A DNA stretch of 64,000 nucleotides from an uncultured Bacteroidales bacterium (GCA_902781515.1 CACZJU010000001.1:1-64000); one strand, 5' to 3'. Positions 1 through 9,228 are shown, counted from the stretch's first letter. Numbers and translations: made by a program. Notes: generated by a model from the sequence alone, not told the origin.

Positions 1-1
1 T

Positions 2-2020
2 AACGTGAACGGCAACCTGCGACTGGAATGGCAGATTGACACGCTCACGAACCTGATGCTGCGTCCCAACTTCTCGCGCTCATGGACGAACGGTCACGGA
101 CACAACCTCTCGGCTACCTTCAACGAGAATCCATACGACTATTACAACGACCCGCTGCGTGAATATGATATGTCAACCGACAAGACCACTCGCGACAAGA
201 TAACGGTGAACGACAACGACCGTCAGACAAAGAGCGAAGGAAACTCTACGAACTTCGATACAGACCTGCAGTTGAACCGCCGACTGGGAAAGGCTGGGCG
301 TAACCTTACGGCTAATGCCGGCGGTAACTATTCGAACTCGGACAATACATCGTGGAGCCGTTCGCTTATCAACTACTATCAGCAGCCTGATCCAGCAGAT
401 CCAACAGATGCTTCAAAACACAAGACAAGTTTCACAAACCAGTATAACCTTCGTCCTTCGACATCGTACAACGTGAACGGACGCCTGTCGTACACAGAAC
501 CTATCACGAAGGAACTGAACCTGCAGGCCAGCTACCGCTTCCAATATCGCTATTCGGACAGCGACCGCTCGATGTACAGCATAGACTCGCTGCTGACGAA
601 GTATGCCGGCTATTACACTCAGGAGCAGTTGTATCTGGGCTACATTCCAGGACTGGACAGCCTGAACCTGATAAAGAACATCGAGAACTCTCAGTACGCA
701 ACATATAAGGAATACAACCACGAGGCAAACCTGATGGCACGCTACAACCGCAAGTTCGAGACGGCTTCGGGCGAGAAACGCGAGCTGCGACTGAATGCCG
801 GTGTGAGTCTGCAACCACAGACAACGCACATGGACTATGCAAAGAATAAGTTGGACACAACTGTAGTTCGTCACACCATGAACTGGGCACCACGTGTGGA
901 TATGCGCTGGAAGATATCGAACACCAGTCAGTTGCGTCTGCGCTACAATGCCAGAATGTCGCAGCCCTCGATGACAAACCTGCTGGAGGTAGTGGATTCG
1001 AGCGACCCCTTGAACATATCGACTGGTAACGCCGGACTGCGCTCATCATGGAACAACAACTTCTTTGCCTTCTACAACGGTTACAATACCGATAAGCAGC
1101 GCGGCTGGATGGTGAATGCTCGATACAATAACACGAAGAACAGCATTTCCACAGCCACCATCTACGATACCAATACCGGTACGCGATACACCCGTCCGAT
1201 GAACATCAACGGCAACTGGAATATGGGTGGTGCGATAATGTTCAATACAGCCCTCGACAAGAAGAAGCGCCTGAACATATCGAATTTCACAAACGTGAAC
1301 TACGCTAACAACGTAGGTTATATGAGCAGCAATGCCGACGGCTCTACATGGACCGGTATATATAAGGATGCAGCCCAGACAATCGTGGATATGGACAAGG
1401 TGTTCAGCTTGGTGCCCTTGCAGAAGACTACCACAAAGAACACCAACATCAACGACAACCTGCGCCTGAACTACCGTCGTGACTTCAAGGAGAATGGTAC
1501 GTTCGAGATAGGACTGAACAGCGGCTTCAACTATCAGCACGCCCGTAACAAACTGCAGACAAATGCCAACATTGACAGCTGGACCTTCAACTACGGTGGT
1601 AACTTCAACATCACCTTCCCTTGGAATATGTCGTTTGCAACGGACATCAGTCAGCAGAGCCGTCGCGGATATGAGGACGAATCGATGAATACCGACGAAC
1701 TGATTTGGAACGCGCAGTTGAGCCAGAACCTGAAGAAATGGCTGAAAGGTCACGAACTGACAATCAGCGTGCAGTGGTACGATATCCTGCAGCAGCGTTC
1801 GAACATCAGTCGTGCCATCAGTGCTACAATGCGTAGCGATACATACACCAATGCCATCAACTCGTATGTGATGGTGCACCTCATCTACAGCCTGAACCTG
1901 ATGGGTAACAAGCAGGCTCGCGGACAGATGGGACCTGGCGGTCCTGGAGGACCAGGTGGAGGTCCAGGCGGTGGTGGTCCTGGTGGACGAGGCGGCTTCG
2001 GCGGAGGCCGACCTTTCTAA
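2..2020 (+). CDS. Outer-membrane beta-barrel (TonB-receptor-like) protein, 5' truncated by window edge
   Basis: The reading frame is open at the left edge, so the N-terminus (signal peptide and any plug or carboxypeptidase-like domain) lies outside the window. About 672 residues are visible. They show the alternating polar and aromatic strands, abundant Asn, Tyr, Arg and Thr, and short turns typical of a large outer-membrane beta-barrel, as in the Bacteroidetes TonB-dependent receptor-like barrel family. The last 26 residues are a low-complexity Gly/Pro tail (GPGGPGGPGG repeats, then GGFGGGRPF), reached after the last strand (SYVMVHLIYSLNLMG). No SusD partner is next to it, so its substrate cannot be inferred. 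The gene ends base-to-base with convergent rsmD, leaving no intergenic terminator. The family call is good; the transport role is inferred. Confidence 0.8.
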   Translation, partial: NVNGNLRLEWQIDTLTNLMLRPNFSRSWTNGHGHNLSATFNENPYDYYNDPLREYDMSTDKTTRDKITVNDNDRQTKSEGNSTNFDTDLQLNRRLGKAGRNLTANAGGNYSNSDNTSWSRSLINYYQQPDPADPTDASKHKTSFTNQYNLRPSTSYNVNGRLSYTEPITKELNLQASYRFQYRYSDSDRSMYSIDSLLTKYAGYYTQEQLYLGYIPGLDSLNLIKNIENSQYATYKEYNHEANLMARYNRKFETASGEKRELRLNAGVSLQPQTTHMDYAKNKLDTTVVRHTMNWAPRVDMRWKISNTSQLRLRYNARMSQPSMTNLLEVVDSSDPLNISTGNAGLRSSWNNNFFAFYNGYNTDKQRGWMVNARYNNTKNSISTATIYDTNTGTRYTRPMNINGNWNMGGAIMFNTALDKKKRLNISNFTNVNYANNVGYMSSNADGSTWTGIYKDAAQTIVDMDKVFSLVPLQKTTTKNTNINDNLRLNYRRDFKENGTFEIGLNSGFNYQHARNKLQTNANIDSWTFNYGGNFNITFPWNMSFATDISQQSRRGYEDESMNTDELIWNAQLSQNLKKWLKGHELTISVQWYDILQQRSNISRAISATMRSDTYTNAINSYVMVHLIYSLNLMGNKQARGQMGPGGPGGPGGGPGGGGPGGRGGFGGGRPF

Positions 2021-2551
2021 TTACTGAAAGAAAGAGAAATTGACACTGCCGTAGGAGCGGTGTTCTACGAAACGGGGATGGCTTTGGAAGTCGTCCCTTT
2101 TTCCATGCTCCAGGACAAATACCCCATCGGGCTTCAGCAGGTTGCGCTCAAGCACAAGGTCGGGGATGTCGGGAATATTGTCGAGGATGTATGGAGGATC
2201 GGCAAAGATGATGTCGTACTGTTCGCGGGCAGACGATAGGAACTTGAAGACATCGGCACGGACGGGTAGGGCAGCATCGTCGCCAAGACGGTTGAGGAAC
2301 TCCTCGATGACACGATAGTGGAACGGGTCGCGCTCTACGCATACCACATGGCTGCAACCTCGGGATACAAGTTCCAGTGTGATGCTACCTGTGCCGGCAA
2401 AGAGGTCGAGAGCCGATGCTCCTTCGAAATCTACATAACCGCGCAGTACGTTGAACAGGTTCTCCTTGGCAAAGTCCGTAGTTGGACGTGCCTTAAACGA
2501 ACGGGGCACCTCGAAATGGCGCCCCTTGTATTTTCCTGTGATTATGCGCAT
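2021..2551 (-). CDS. rsmD: 16S rRNA (guanine(966)-N2)-methyltransferase RsmD
   Basis: This enzyme methylates N2 of G966 in 16S rRNA in the cytoplasm, using S-adenosylmethionine. At 176 residues it has the usual family length. The SAM-binding loop is visible at residues 48-56 (LDLFAGTGS) and the N2-methyltransferase catalytic motif DPPY at 118-121. The N-terminus (MRIITGKYKGRHF) and the following RPTTDFAKENLFN segment are typical of RsmD. Its start overlaps the 3' end of the upstream DUF3822 gene by 10 bp, so the two are probably translationally coupled. The stop abuts the stop of the convergent outer-membrane protein gene. Confidence 0.95.
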   Translation of the reverse strand: MRIITGKYKGRHFEVPRSFKARPTTDFAKENLFNVLRGYVDFEGASALDLFAGTGSITLELVSRGCSHVVCVERDPFHYRVIEEFLNRLGDDAALPVRADVFKFLSSAREQYDIIFADPPYILDNIPDIPDLVLERNLLKPDGVFVLEHGKRDDFQSHPRFVEHRSYGSVNFSFFQ

Positions 2552-3255
2552 ACTTCCACGTTATTGATGTATCGGCGTAGCGAGGCTTCCAGGTCCTTGT
2601 CCTTGCCAAGCAGTATGCAGGTGTCGGTCTGCTGGTCGTAGCCAAGCTGTTTCCACACATAGAGCAGGAAGTAGAGTTGGTTGTCGAGATTGTCTGCCTC
2701 GAATGAGTTGGCAAACTCGAGCCTTCCTTCCTTGTAGCTGAACAGGAAAAGCTGACGTCCGTTGCTGTGGGCATAGAGACGATGCTCTGTACCACGACGA
2801 CGCTTGTCCTTGCTGAGCATGCGGTTCATCAGTTGACCGAAATAACTGTGAATGGAGGCATGAGGATAGTGCTCAAGGATGGTGCGTTCTATTTCGGCAT
2901 CTATCACGAACACCTCGATAACCTCCAAAGCAGGCAGCATCTCGTAGTGCATATTCATGCCTGCAAGACTTTCTGCACCGAAAGTCAGACGATACAGGGC
3001 CTGTGCCTCTTCGCTTCGGAATTCGTCGAGAGGAATGCGCGTAGAGGGATAGTCGGCATATATGCTTACTTCATCGTAGTCGGGACGCAGGAGGGCATTC
3101 GTCTTGAATGCCTCGTCGAGGGCTTCGCGCAGCGATTCACCGCGCTTTGCACGCACTTCCTTCTGACTGTGTGGTGTGGAAAAAGAAAATCCATCCGAAA
3201 AAATCCGGATGGATAATTCTTGTTCTGTAAAGCTTTTATTCCCAGTTGCCAGCAT
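2542..3255 (-). CDS. DUF3822 family protein
   Basis: A 237-residue cytoplasmic protein with no signal peptide or membrane segment. I recognise it as DUF3822, a Bacteroidetes family commonly found beside rsmD, as here. Its biochemical function is not established. The N-terminal part (EQELSIRIFSDGFSFS) starts a beta-rich domain, and the C-terminal half (QLFLFSYKEGRLEFANSF) looks like a second copy of the same fold. It overlaps rsmD by 10 bp at its 3' end. At its 5' end it overlaps the upstream gene by 20 bp, which suggests one coupled three-gene transcript. There is no other ATG near the N-terminus, so the overlapping start is kept. Confidence 0.8.
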   Translation of the reverse strand: MLATGNKSFTEQELSIRIFSDGFSFSTPHSQKEVRAKRGESLREALDEAFKTNALLRPDYDEVSIYADYPSTRIPLDEFRSEEAQALYRLTFGAESLAGMNMHYEMLPALEVIEVFVIDAEIERTILEHYPHASIHSYFGQLMNRMLSKDKRRRGTEHRLYAHSNGRQLFLFSYKEGRLEFANSFEADNLDNQLYFLLYVWKQLGYDQQTDTCILLGKDKDLEASLRRYINNVEVCA

Positions 3256-3940
3256 TGTTGTTCCAGTTCAAGCCTGCTTCACCAATCTTCAGACCGGGAT
3301 AATTGCCGAAGTCTTCTTCAATCTCACGGAAGTTTGCAGCAGCGCGCTTCCATTGCTTGCTTTCGCCGCAGATGTAAGTCTCGACTTCAGCACCACACTC
3401 CATAACGGGAATGATGGCATCGGACTTTGTCTTAATCCAAACAGCAATCAGTTCGAACTTCTTCTTCTCACCGTCAACAGCGTCAGAGTGAGGAATGTAG
3501 CACAATTCATCGGGATTGAATTCCTCGCCATAGAGAGAGTCGATGAGTGATACCCAAGTGGTGTCACGACGGAAACCCTGCAAGCCGTTAGCTGCAATCT
3601 CGGCAGCATTGCCACGAGCTACGATAGCTGCAGCCTTAGCCTCGGTGAGTCCTTTCTCCATCTGTTCCTCAGTGAGTACGCCCTGCTTGATGATGGTGGG
3701 CAGCTTTGCATCCTTAACCCAAGCAATCAGAGAGTCCCAGTCGCCACAGTAACCAACATCGGGGTGCTGTTCCTTGTATGCGTTCTCTGCTTCACGGATT
3801 TCGATGAGACGCTTCTTTACGTCAACCTTGCGTTGTTCAATCTCTTTGTTGAAGTCCTGCTGGTCGGCAATGCTACGATAGCAAATGAAGAGCATAGCCA
3901 GCGCTGCAATGCCTAAAACTACATTAATTAGCTTTTTCAT
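3236..3940 (-). CDS. Membrane-anchored protein of unknown function
   Basis: A 234-residue protein with a single N-terminal hydrophobic segment at about residues 4-22 (INVVLGIAALAMLFICY). This is followed by a charged, probably helical stretch (residues 25-55, rich in Lys, Glu and Arg) and a soluble remainder that is probably periplasmic. There is no lipobox. I do not recognise a named domain. It heads the run into DUF3822 and rsmD, overlapping DUF3822 by 20 bp, so it is probably co-transcribed. A TACATTTG -7-like box and a short hairpin lie in its leader. Whether it contributes to envelope or ribosome functions cannot be told from the sequence. Confidence 0.7.
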   Translation of the reverse strand: MKKLINVVLGIAALAMLFICYRSIADQQDFNKEIEQRKVDVKKRLIEIREAENAYKEQHPDVGYCGDWDSLIAWVKDAKLPTIIKQGVLTEEQMEKGLTEAKAAAIVARGNAAEIAANGLQGFRRDTTWVSLIDSLYGEEFNPDELCYIPHSDAVDGEKKKFELIAVWIKTKSDAIIPVMECGAEVETYICGESKQWKRAAANFREIEEDFGNYPGLKIGEAGLNWNNNAGNWE

Positions 3941-3981
3941 GATGTTATTTAATTTTTATTTTGTAATTTAGCGTCAAATTC

Positions 3982-3997
3982 AGGCACATAAGTGCCT
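3982..3997. other. Small hairpin in the leader of the 3236-3940 gene
   Basis: A perfect 6-bp inverted repeat (AGGCAC, loop ATAA, GTGCCT) lies between the -7-like box and the start codon of the minus-strand gene. It could form in the 5' UTR. No further function can be assigned. Confidence 0.4.
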
Positions 3998-4006
3998 TTT
4001 GCCTTG

Positions 4007-4014
4007 CAAATGTA
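4007..4014 (-). promoter_or_regulatory. Bacteroidetes -7-like box for the 3236-3940 / DUF3822 / rsmD unit
   Basis: Read on the minus strand this is TACATTTG, matching the Bacteroidetes -7 consensus TAnnTTTG. It lies about 65 bp upstream of the start codon at 3940. A TTG lies upstream, but with a spacing of about 23 bp, so the -33 match is weak. Confidence 0.45.
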
Positions 4015-4063
4015 AAATAAAATAATTGAATAACCCACAATTTGTGCCATTTTTTGTGATAAG

Positions 4064-5512
4064 ATGCCAATAAAAGATGATTTAACTGGATTTATCCTTG
4101 AGAAATTCCCTCATAAGCCTACCTCCGAGCAGTTGGCTGTGGTGGAAGCATGGAGCGATTTCCTGCTTTCTACTGTTCGCGACGAGGTGTTCATTCTGCA
4201 GGGATATGCCGGAACGGGAAAGACATCGCTTGTGGGTGCTTTAGTTAGGGCATTGGGAGCTATTGGGCGAAACGTAGTGCTTTTGGCTCCGACTGGACGT
4301 GCCGCAAAGGTGTTTGCAATGTATTCGGGGCATGTGGCCTTTACTATACATAAGAAGATATACAGGCAGAAGACGTTCTCTGCCGATATGATAGACTTCC
4401 AGCAGAACTATAACAGTCATAAGCATACGCTGTTCATTGTTGATGAGGCTTCGATGATAGCGAACGAAGGCACGGGAGGCAGGATGTTCGGCACAGGAAG
4501 ACTGCTCGACGATCTCGTGCACTTTGTATATTCTGGCGAGGGCTGCCGCCTGATGTTGGTGGGCGATGTGGCACAGTTGCCGCCTGTGGGCGAGGAGTTG
4601 AGTCCTGCCTTGAGCAGCATTGCCCTTGAAGGATATGGAATGACGGTAATGCGTAAGGAACTGACGCAGGTGGTACGACAGGTGGAGGATTCGGGCATAC
4701 TATGGAATGCCACTATGCTGCGCCGGATGATTTCCAACGATGAAATGGGTTATTTCCCAAGACTGAAGGTTCATGGTTTGCCTGATGTCTGCGTGGTTCC
4801 GGGCGATGAACTGATAGAGAGACTTGAGGAAAGCTATGCCCGATGCGGAGTGGACCAGACAATAGTGGTGACACGAAGCAACAAGAGGGCTAACTTATTT
4901 AATAATGGAATACGTGGGCGCATACTCATGTACGATGAAGAACTGTCCTCCGGCGACCAACTTATAGTGGTGAAGAATAACTATTATTGGAGGTCTCTAC
5001 AAGAGGGTGACACGAACCATGCAGAGGAGGCTACGGACTTCATTGCAAACGGCGATGTGTGTGTGGTTAGGCGCTATCGTAATGAAAGGGAGTTGTATGG
5101 CTTCCGATTCGTGGATGCTACGCTAAGTTTCCCTGACTTCGACGATATGGAACTGGACGCTACGATGCTGCTCGATACGTTGCAGAGCGAGGCTCCTGCT
5201 CTCTTGGCGGAGCAGCAAAGGGCTTTGTTCGATGCTGTGTGTGCCGATTATCCTGAGATAAAGAATAAGAGCGACCTGATGAAGAAGGTGAAGGAGGACC
5301 CATACTACAATGCCCTGCAGGTGAAGTTCGGCTATGCCGTCACCTGTCATAAGGCACAAGGTGGTCAGTGGCAACATGTGTATGTGGATCAAGGCTATGT
5401 GACAGAGGATATGCTCTCGCCCGACTATTTCCGCTGGCTATATACAGCGCTGACGCGAGCAACGGAACGTGTGTATCTGGTGAACTGGCCTAAACAACAG
5501 CAAGCTGAATAA
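4064..5512 (+). CDS. RecD-like / Dda-type SF1B DNA helicase
   Basis: A 482-residue ATP-dependent helicase. The Walker A motif GYAGTGKTS is at about residues 47-55, the Walker B-type IVDEASM at about 125-131, a motif III-like VGDVAQLPPVG at about 165-175, and QVVRQ near 202. The UvrD/RecD-type C-terminal core carries TCHKAQGGQW (about 428) and motif VI YTALTRATERVYL (about 461-473). It is much shorter than RecBCD RecD or RecD2 and lacks their N-terminal domains, so it resembles the small stand-alone RecD-like helicases common in Bacteroidetes. It probably acts in DNA repair or fork processing. The mscS gene follows 30 bp downstream on the same strand. Confidence 0.88.
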   Translation: MPIKDDLTGFILEKFPHKPTSEQLAVVEAWSDFLLSTVRDEVFILQGYAGTGKTSLVGALVRALGAIGRNVVLLAPTGRAAKVFAMYSGHVAFTIHKKIYRQKTFSADMIDFQQNYNSHKHTLFIVDEASMIANEGTGGRMFGTGRLLDDLVHFVYSGEGCRLMLVGDVAQLPPVGEELSPALSSIALEGYGMTVMRKELTQVVRQVEDSGILWNATMLRRMISNDEMGYFPRLKVHGLPDVCVVPGDELIERLEESYARCGVDQTIVVTRSNKRANLFNNGIRGRILMYDEELSSGDQLIVVKNNYYWRSLQEGDTNHAEEATDFIANGDVCVVRRYRNERELYGFRFVDATLSFPDFDDMELDATMLLDTLQSEAPALLAEQQRALFDAVCADYPEIKNKSDLMKKVKEDPYYNALQVKFGYAVTCHKAQGGQWQHVYVDQGYVTEDMLSPDYFRWLYTALTRATERVYLVNWPKQQQAE

Positions 5513-5542
5513 ATAATTACTAACCTTTTAAAACATAAAACT

Positions 5543-6457
5543 ATGATTAATTTATTGCAAGCAGACGCTGTACCAGTGGACAGCGCAGTAGTTGAGAAAG
5601 CAGTTGACGTAACTAAAGAGGCCGTAACAGGACTGGCTCACGGCGATGTGAGTTATCTGACACAGTTCCTGCAGCAGGCACTCTCCTTCTGTGTCGAGGC
5701 CGGCAAGACCATTCTGGTAGCCGTAATCATTTACATTGTGGGACGCTTCCTGGTGTCACTGATAAACCGATTGGTGAAGAATGCGATGGAGCGCAGGAAG
5801 CTCGATCCAAGCATCAAGACGTTTGTATGCTCGTTCGTGAACATCATGCTCACCGTTCTGCTGATAATAGCAGTGGTGAGTGCTTTGGGAGTGAACACCA
5901 CCTCTTTTGCAGCCTTGTTGGCATCATTCGGTGTAGCCGCAGGTATGGCATTGAGCGGCAATCTGTCGAACTTTGCCGGTGGACTCATCATTCTGCTGCT
6001 GAAGCCTTTCCGCGTAGGCGATTACATCGAGGCTCAGGGCTTTGCAGGTACGGTGAGCGAGATTCTCATCTTCAATACCGTGCTGAAGACCGTAGATAAC
6101 AAGGTCATATTCCTGCCTAACGGCGCTTTGTCGAGCGGTTCCATCATCAACTACAGTCGCGAGGAGAAGCGTCGTGTTGACTTTACCGTAAGCGTGGAGT
6201 ACGGACAGGACGTTGATGAGGCCAAGAAAGTACTGCAGGAAATATTCGCCAAGGATAGTCGCATACTGAAGGAGCCTGCTCCATTCGTAGCTCTCGCTTC
6301 AATGGCTGCCAGCAGTGTGGACTTGACGGCTCGCGTGTGGGTCAGTGCCGCCGACTATTGGGCTGTGTTCTTCGAGACTCAGGAGACCATTTATGCCGAG
6401 TTCAACAAGCGTGGCATTGCGTTCCCCTTCCCACAGCTTACCATCCACAACGCCTAA
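5543..6457 (+). CDS. mscS: Small-conductance mechanosensitive channel (MscS family)
   Basis: An inner-membrane channel that opens under membrane tension to release osmolytes during hypo-osmotic shock. It has 304 residues. Three membrane segments are visible: about 43-65, about 92-112, and the pore helix TM3 from about 117 (SFGVAAGMALSGNLSNFAGG), which has the Gly/Ala packing pattern of MscS. The conserved beta-domain follows (KPFRVGDYIEAQGFAGTV, then IFLPNGALSSGSIINYS). The length and layout match the short MscS class. It follows the helicase by 30 bp and may be co-transcribed with it. A strong bidirectional terminator lies 26 bp after the stop. Confidence 0.93.
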   Translation: MINLLQADAVPVDSAVVEKAVDVTKEAVTGLAHGDVSYLTQFLQQALSFCVEAGKTILVAVIIYIVGRFLVSLINRLVKNAMERRKLDPSIKTFVCSFVNIMLTVLLIIAVVSALGVNTTSFAALLASFGVAAGMALSGNLSNFAGGLIILLLKPFRVGDYIEAQGFAGTVSEILIFNTVLKTVDNKVIFLPNGALSSGSIINYSREEKRRVDFTVSVEYGQDVDEAKKVLQEIFAKDSRILKEPAPFVALASMAASSVDLTARVWVSAADYWAVFFETQETIYAEFNKRGIAFPFPQLTIHNA

Positions 6458-6483
6458 AGCCTATATACATTATTATATATATA

Positions 6484-6514
6484 AGAAGCATCGCCCACTC
6501 GGAGCGATGCTTCT
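6484..6514. terminator. Bidirectional intrinsic terminator between mscS and the symporter gene
   Basis: A perfect 11-bp stem (AGAAGCATCGC / GCGATGCTTCT) with a 9-nt loop, followed by T-rich sequence on the plus strand. It separates mscS from the convergent kelch-symporter gene and may serve both. Confidence 0.85.
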
Positions 6515-6518
6515 TTCT

Positions 6519-6610
6519 ATATTAACCTTTGGCTGGAGGTAATATTAACCTATCGGCTTAGATAATATTAACCTGTGGCGATAGGTTATATTAACTTATT
6601 TTCGGAGGTT
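6519..6610. repeat. Four-unit tandem array of a 23-bp degenerate repeat
   Basis: ATATTAAC recurs at 6519, 6542, 6565 and 6588, exactly 23 bp apart each time. The first three units read ATATTAACCT, and units end in similar A/G-G-T tails. The array fills the gap between the terminator and the stop codon of the minus-strand symporter gene. No gene, open frame or spacer-like structure lies inside it. Confidence 0.75.
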
Positions 6611-6612
6611 CG

Positions 6613-9228
6613 TTAATCCTCTTGCAATTCTACTTGTTTCGCAGGCTCTCTGATGATGAAGGAGAGCAGCCAGCCAGTAAGGATGCTCACTACCATACCG
6701 ATGAGACCGAAGAGCATGAACGACGGACGAACATTGTCGGGCGTGAAGAACTGTAGATAGATTACCACAACCTCGCCAAGGATGAAGCCCCACAGAGCTG
6801 ACATTCCATTGATGCGCTTCAGGAAACGTCCCATGAAGAACAGACCGCCCAAACCGCTGGTCAGGAGACCAAGTATAGTGTTGAAGTAGTCGAGCAAAGA
6901 CAGAATGTTCCATGTAGCCATCAGCAAGGCGAGTCCCATTCCAATGATACCGCTGATTACACAAGCCCAACGGGCTACGCGCAGCATCTTCTGGTCGTCG
7001 GTATTCGGACGGAAACGCTTCCAGAAGTCGATGGAGAATGCCGTAGATACGGAGTTGATATTAGCAGAGATGGTGCTCATTGTGGCTGCAAATATGGCAG
7101 CAATCAGCAAACCTGCTATACCCTGTGGCAACTGGCTCATCATGAAGAATGGGAAGATGGCATCTCCCTTTGCCATAGTGAAGTCGAGCTCGGCAGGATG
7201 TGTCTTGAAGAACGTGTAGAGGCCTGTTCCAATTACATAGAATACGACGCTGATGAACACGCTCATGAGACCATTCATCCAGATACCCTGCTTGGCGGCA
7301 TTCATGTCCTTAGTGGTGAGATAACGCTGAATTACCGTCTGGTCCGATGTGTAGGAAATGAGGTTGTTGGCAAGTCCACCGCCCAGAATGGCTACCCATA
7401 CGGTAACGCGACGGTAGTCCCAACTCCATTCGAAAAGGCGCAGCTTGTCGTTGTCTATAGCCAGTTGCAGGGCTCCCGAGAATCCACCTTCTGTATTTCC
7501 CCACAGCCAGGCTGCAGCGAGGAAGGCGCCACCTACAAGGATGATACCCTGTATGACATCGCCCCAGATAACGGCTTCAACACCACCCATCGTACAATAA
7601 ATAATAGTGATGACAGCCATCAGCACGATGCACAGGTATATATCTATGCCTGTTACAGCAGTCAGAGCCAGTGACGGCAAGTAAAGCACGAGAGCCATAC
7701 GAGCCACCATGAAGATGATGAAGAGGCTGGAAGCCATCAAGCGTGTGAAGGCATTAAAGCGCAGCTCCAGATACTCATAGGCCGACGTGATGTTCAGTTT
7801 ACGGAAATATGGCAGATAATACTTCACTACAGGCCAGCCCACGATGAGTATGCATACGAGCATGGGGTAGTAAGTCCAGTTCGTAGCGTAGGCCTTAGCG
7901 GGAATAGTCATGTAGGTGATGGCTGAAAGCATGGTAGCGTATATAGAGATACCTGCTGCCCACCAAGGAACACGACCGCCTCCGCGGAAGAAATCGTCCG
8001 AACCGCCCTCGCGGCGCATGAAATACACGCCCAAGCCAAGCATCGCAATCAGATAGACAACAAGCACTATCCAGTTGAGCACACCGAAGTTGACGGAATG
8101 GATGAAGCGTACTTTCATCACTTCTGAAGCCCGAATGCCTGGCTTGCTCTCACCATCGGCAAGCACATAACTGTCGTCCAGAGTGATGAGACCTGCACCA
8201 GCACGAGCCAACAGCGAAGAGCCAGGAATGCTGTACCAAGAGTCGGTGATGGTGTGGTAAACCAATATGTCGTGATTGAACTGGTACCAAGGGGCTGGGT
8301 GCGACAGATATTCCTCGCCAAACTCTCCCTTTACAGCCTTTTCGAAGATGTCTTTGTTGACACCGCCGAACAGAAGTATGTGACTGTAGCCGGAAGTTGT
8401 GGCGGTCATGCCTACAGTTGCTTGACTACCCTTGTGGCTGGTCCATTCCATCGTCTTCAGATTCAGTTCCAGTACATCTTCGGCAATCTTGCCAGTTTCT
8501 GGATCGTAGCCGCCGAACACGAAGAGCGAATTGTCGAGACCGTTGCTCTGAATCACGGCAGTGGGTTGCAGACGTGCCTGACCGGGCATTGTGGCGATGG
8601 ACTGCCATATTGGCGATGCTAAAGCCTCGCCCACAGAACGTAAAGCCTCGCCCACAGGACGTAAAGCATCCCCCACAGAACGGTAGACTGCCATCTGGGG
8701 CTTGCCGTCGGACTGACCGCCAACTACATAGATGTACTTACCATCTGTCGTTGCAGTACCGTTGTCAATGCCAACGGGCAGGGAAGGGTAGGCTTCGATG
8801 CCGTTGTCAGTTATACGGAAGACTTCGGCGCGACTTTGCTCTCCATCTGTACCGCCAATACATACCATCTGACCATCGACCATAACGCTGGCTCCATAGG
8901 CAATCGGGCGGGGCAAGGTGAATTTACGCTGATGCCAACCGCTCTCGGTCAGATACCACACTGAGTCGTAGAACTTCTTCTGTCCGCCTTCGGCTGCTGC
9001 TATCTCAGGGAAGTTGCAGCCACCGGCAATGGTAATATCTCCTCCGGTCTGACCGCTGAAAGCTGCAGCTACACCCTGACCTCCCACTACATTGTGGGAA
9101 GGAAGGGCTTCGATTTCAAGCTTGTTCTGTGCAGTCAGCGTCAAAGAGAGGCAGAGGAGCAAAAACCCCACCCCCAATCCCCTCCCGAGGGAGGGACGTA
9201 TATAGTTATGCCACATGTGTTGTTTCAT
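6613..9228 (-). CDS. Kelch-type sialate mutarotase fused to sodium:solute symporter
   Basis: An 871-residue fusion. After an N-terminal signal-like segment, about residues 30-370 are kelch-type beta-propeller repeats (YVVGGQS, LFVFGGYDPETG, ILLFGGVNKDI), as in the cyclically permuted NanM-like N-acetylneuraminate mutarotases. From about residue 380 a full sodium:solute symporter follows (WIVLVVYLIAMLGLGVYF through about 13 membrane segments). It probably interconverts sialic acid anomers outside the inner membrane and imports the product. The start at 9228 (MKQHMWHNY) is preferred over an upstream ATG at 9267 because the latter begins inside a repeat. Residues 11-25 (PSLGRGLGVG) are encoded by a REP-like palindrome. 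It lies downstream of nanA on the same strand. Confidence 0.87.
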   Translation of the reverse strand: MKQHMWHNYIRPSLGRGLGVGFLLLCLSLTLTAQNKLEIEALPSHNVVGGQGVAAAFSGQTGGDITIAGGCNFPEIAAAEGGQKKFYDSVWYLTESGWHQRKFTLPRPIAYGASVMVDGQMVCIGGTDGEQSRAEVFRITDNGIEAYPSLPVGIDNGTATTDGKYIYVVGGQSDGKPQMAVYRSVGDALRPVGEALRSVGEALASPIWQSIATMPGQARLQPTAVIQSNGLDNSLFVFGGYDPETGKIAEDVLELNLKTMEWTSHKGSQATVGMTATTSGYSHILLFGGVNKDIFEKAVKGEFGEEYLSHPAPWYQFNHDILVYHTITDSWYSIPGSSLLARAGAGLITLDDSYVLADGESKPGIRASEVMKVRFIHSVNFGVLNWIVLVVYLIAMLGLGVYFMRREGGSDDFFRGGGRVPWWAAGISIYATMLSAITYMTIPAKAYATNWTYYPMLVCILIVGWPVVKYYLPYFRKLNITSAYEYLELRFNAFTRLMASSLFIIFMVARMALVLYLPSLALTAVTGIDIYLCIVLMAVITIIYCTMGGVEAVIWGDVIQGIILVGGAFLAAAWLWGNTEGGFSGALQLAIDNDKLRLFEWSWDYRRVTVWVAILGGGLANNLISYTSDQTVIQRYLTTKDMNAAKQGIWMNGLMSVFISVVFYVIGTGLYTFFKTHPAELDFTMAKGDAIFPFFMMSQLPQGIAGLLIAAIFAATMSTISANINSVSTAFSIDFWKRFRPNTDDQKMLRVARWACVISGIIGMGLALLMATWNILSLLDYFNTILGLLTSGLGGLFFMGRFLKRINGMSALWGFILGEVVVIYLQFFTPDNVRPSFMLFGLIGMVVSILTGWLLSFIIREPAKQVELQED

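Noticed and set aside
1046..1879. Minus-strand frame inside the outer-membrane protein gene
   Set aside because: A shadow of the plus-strand barrel sequence, with no own motifs.
6519..6610. 23-bp array considered as CRISPR
   Set aside because: Units are contiguous with no separate spacers, only four copies are present, and no cas genes are in the window.
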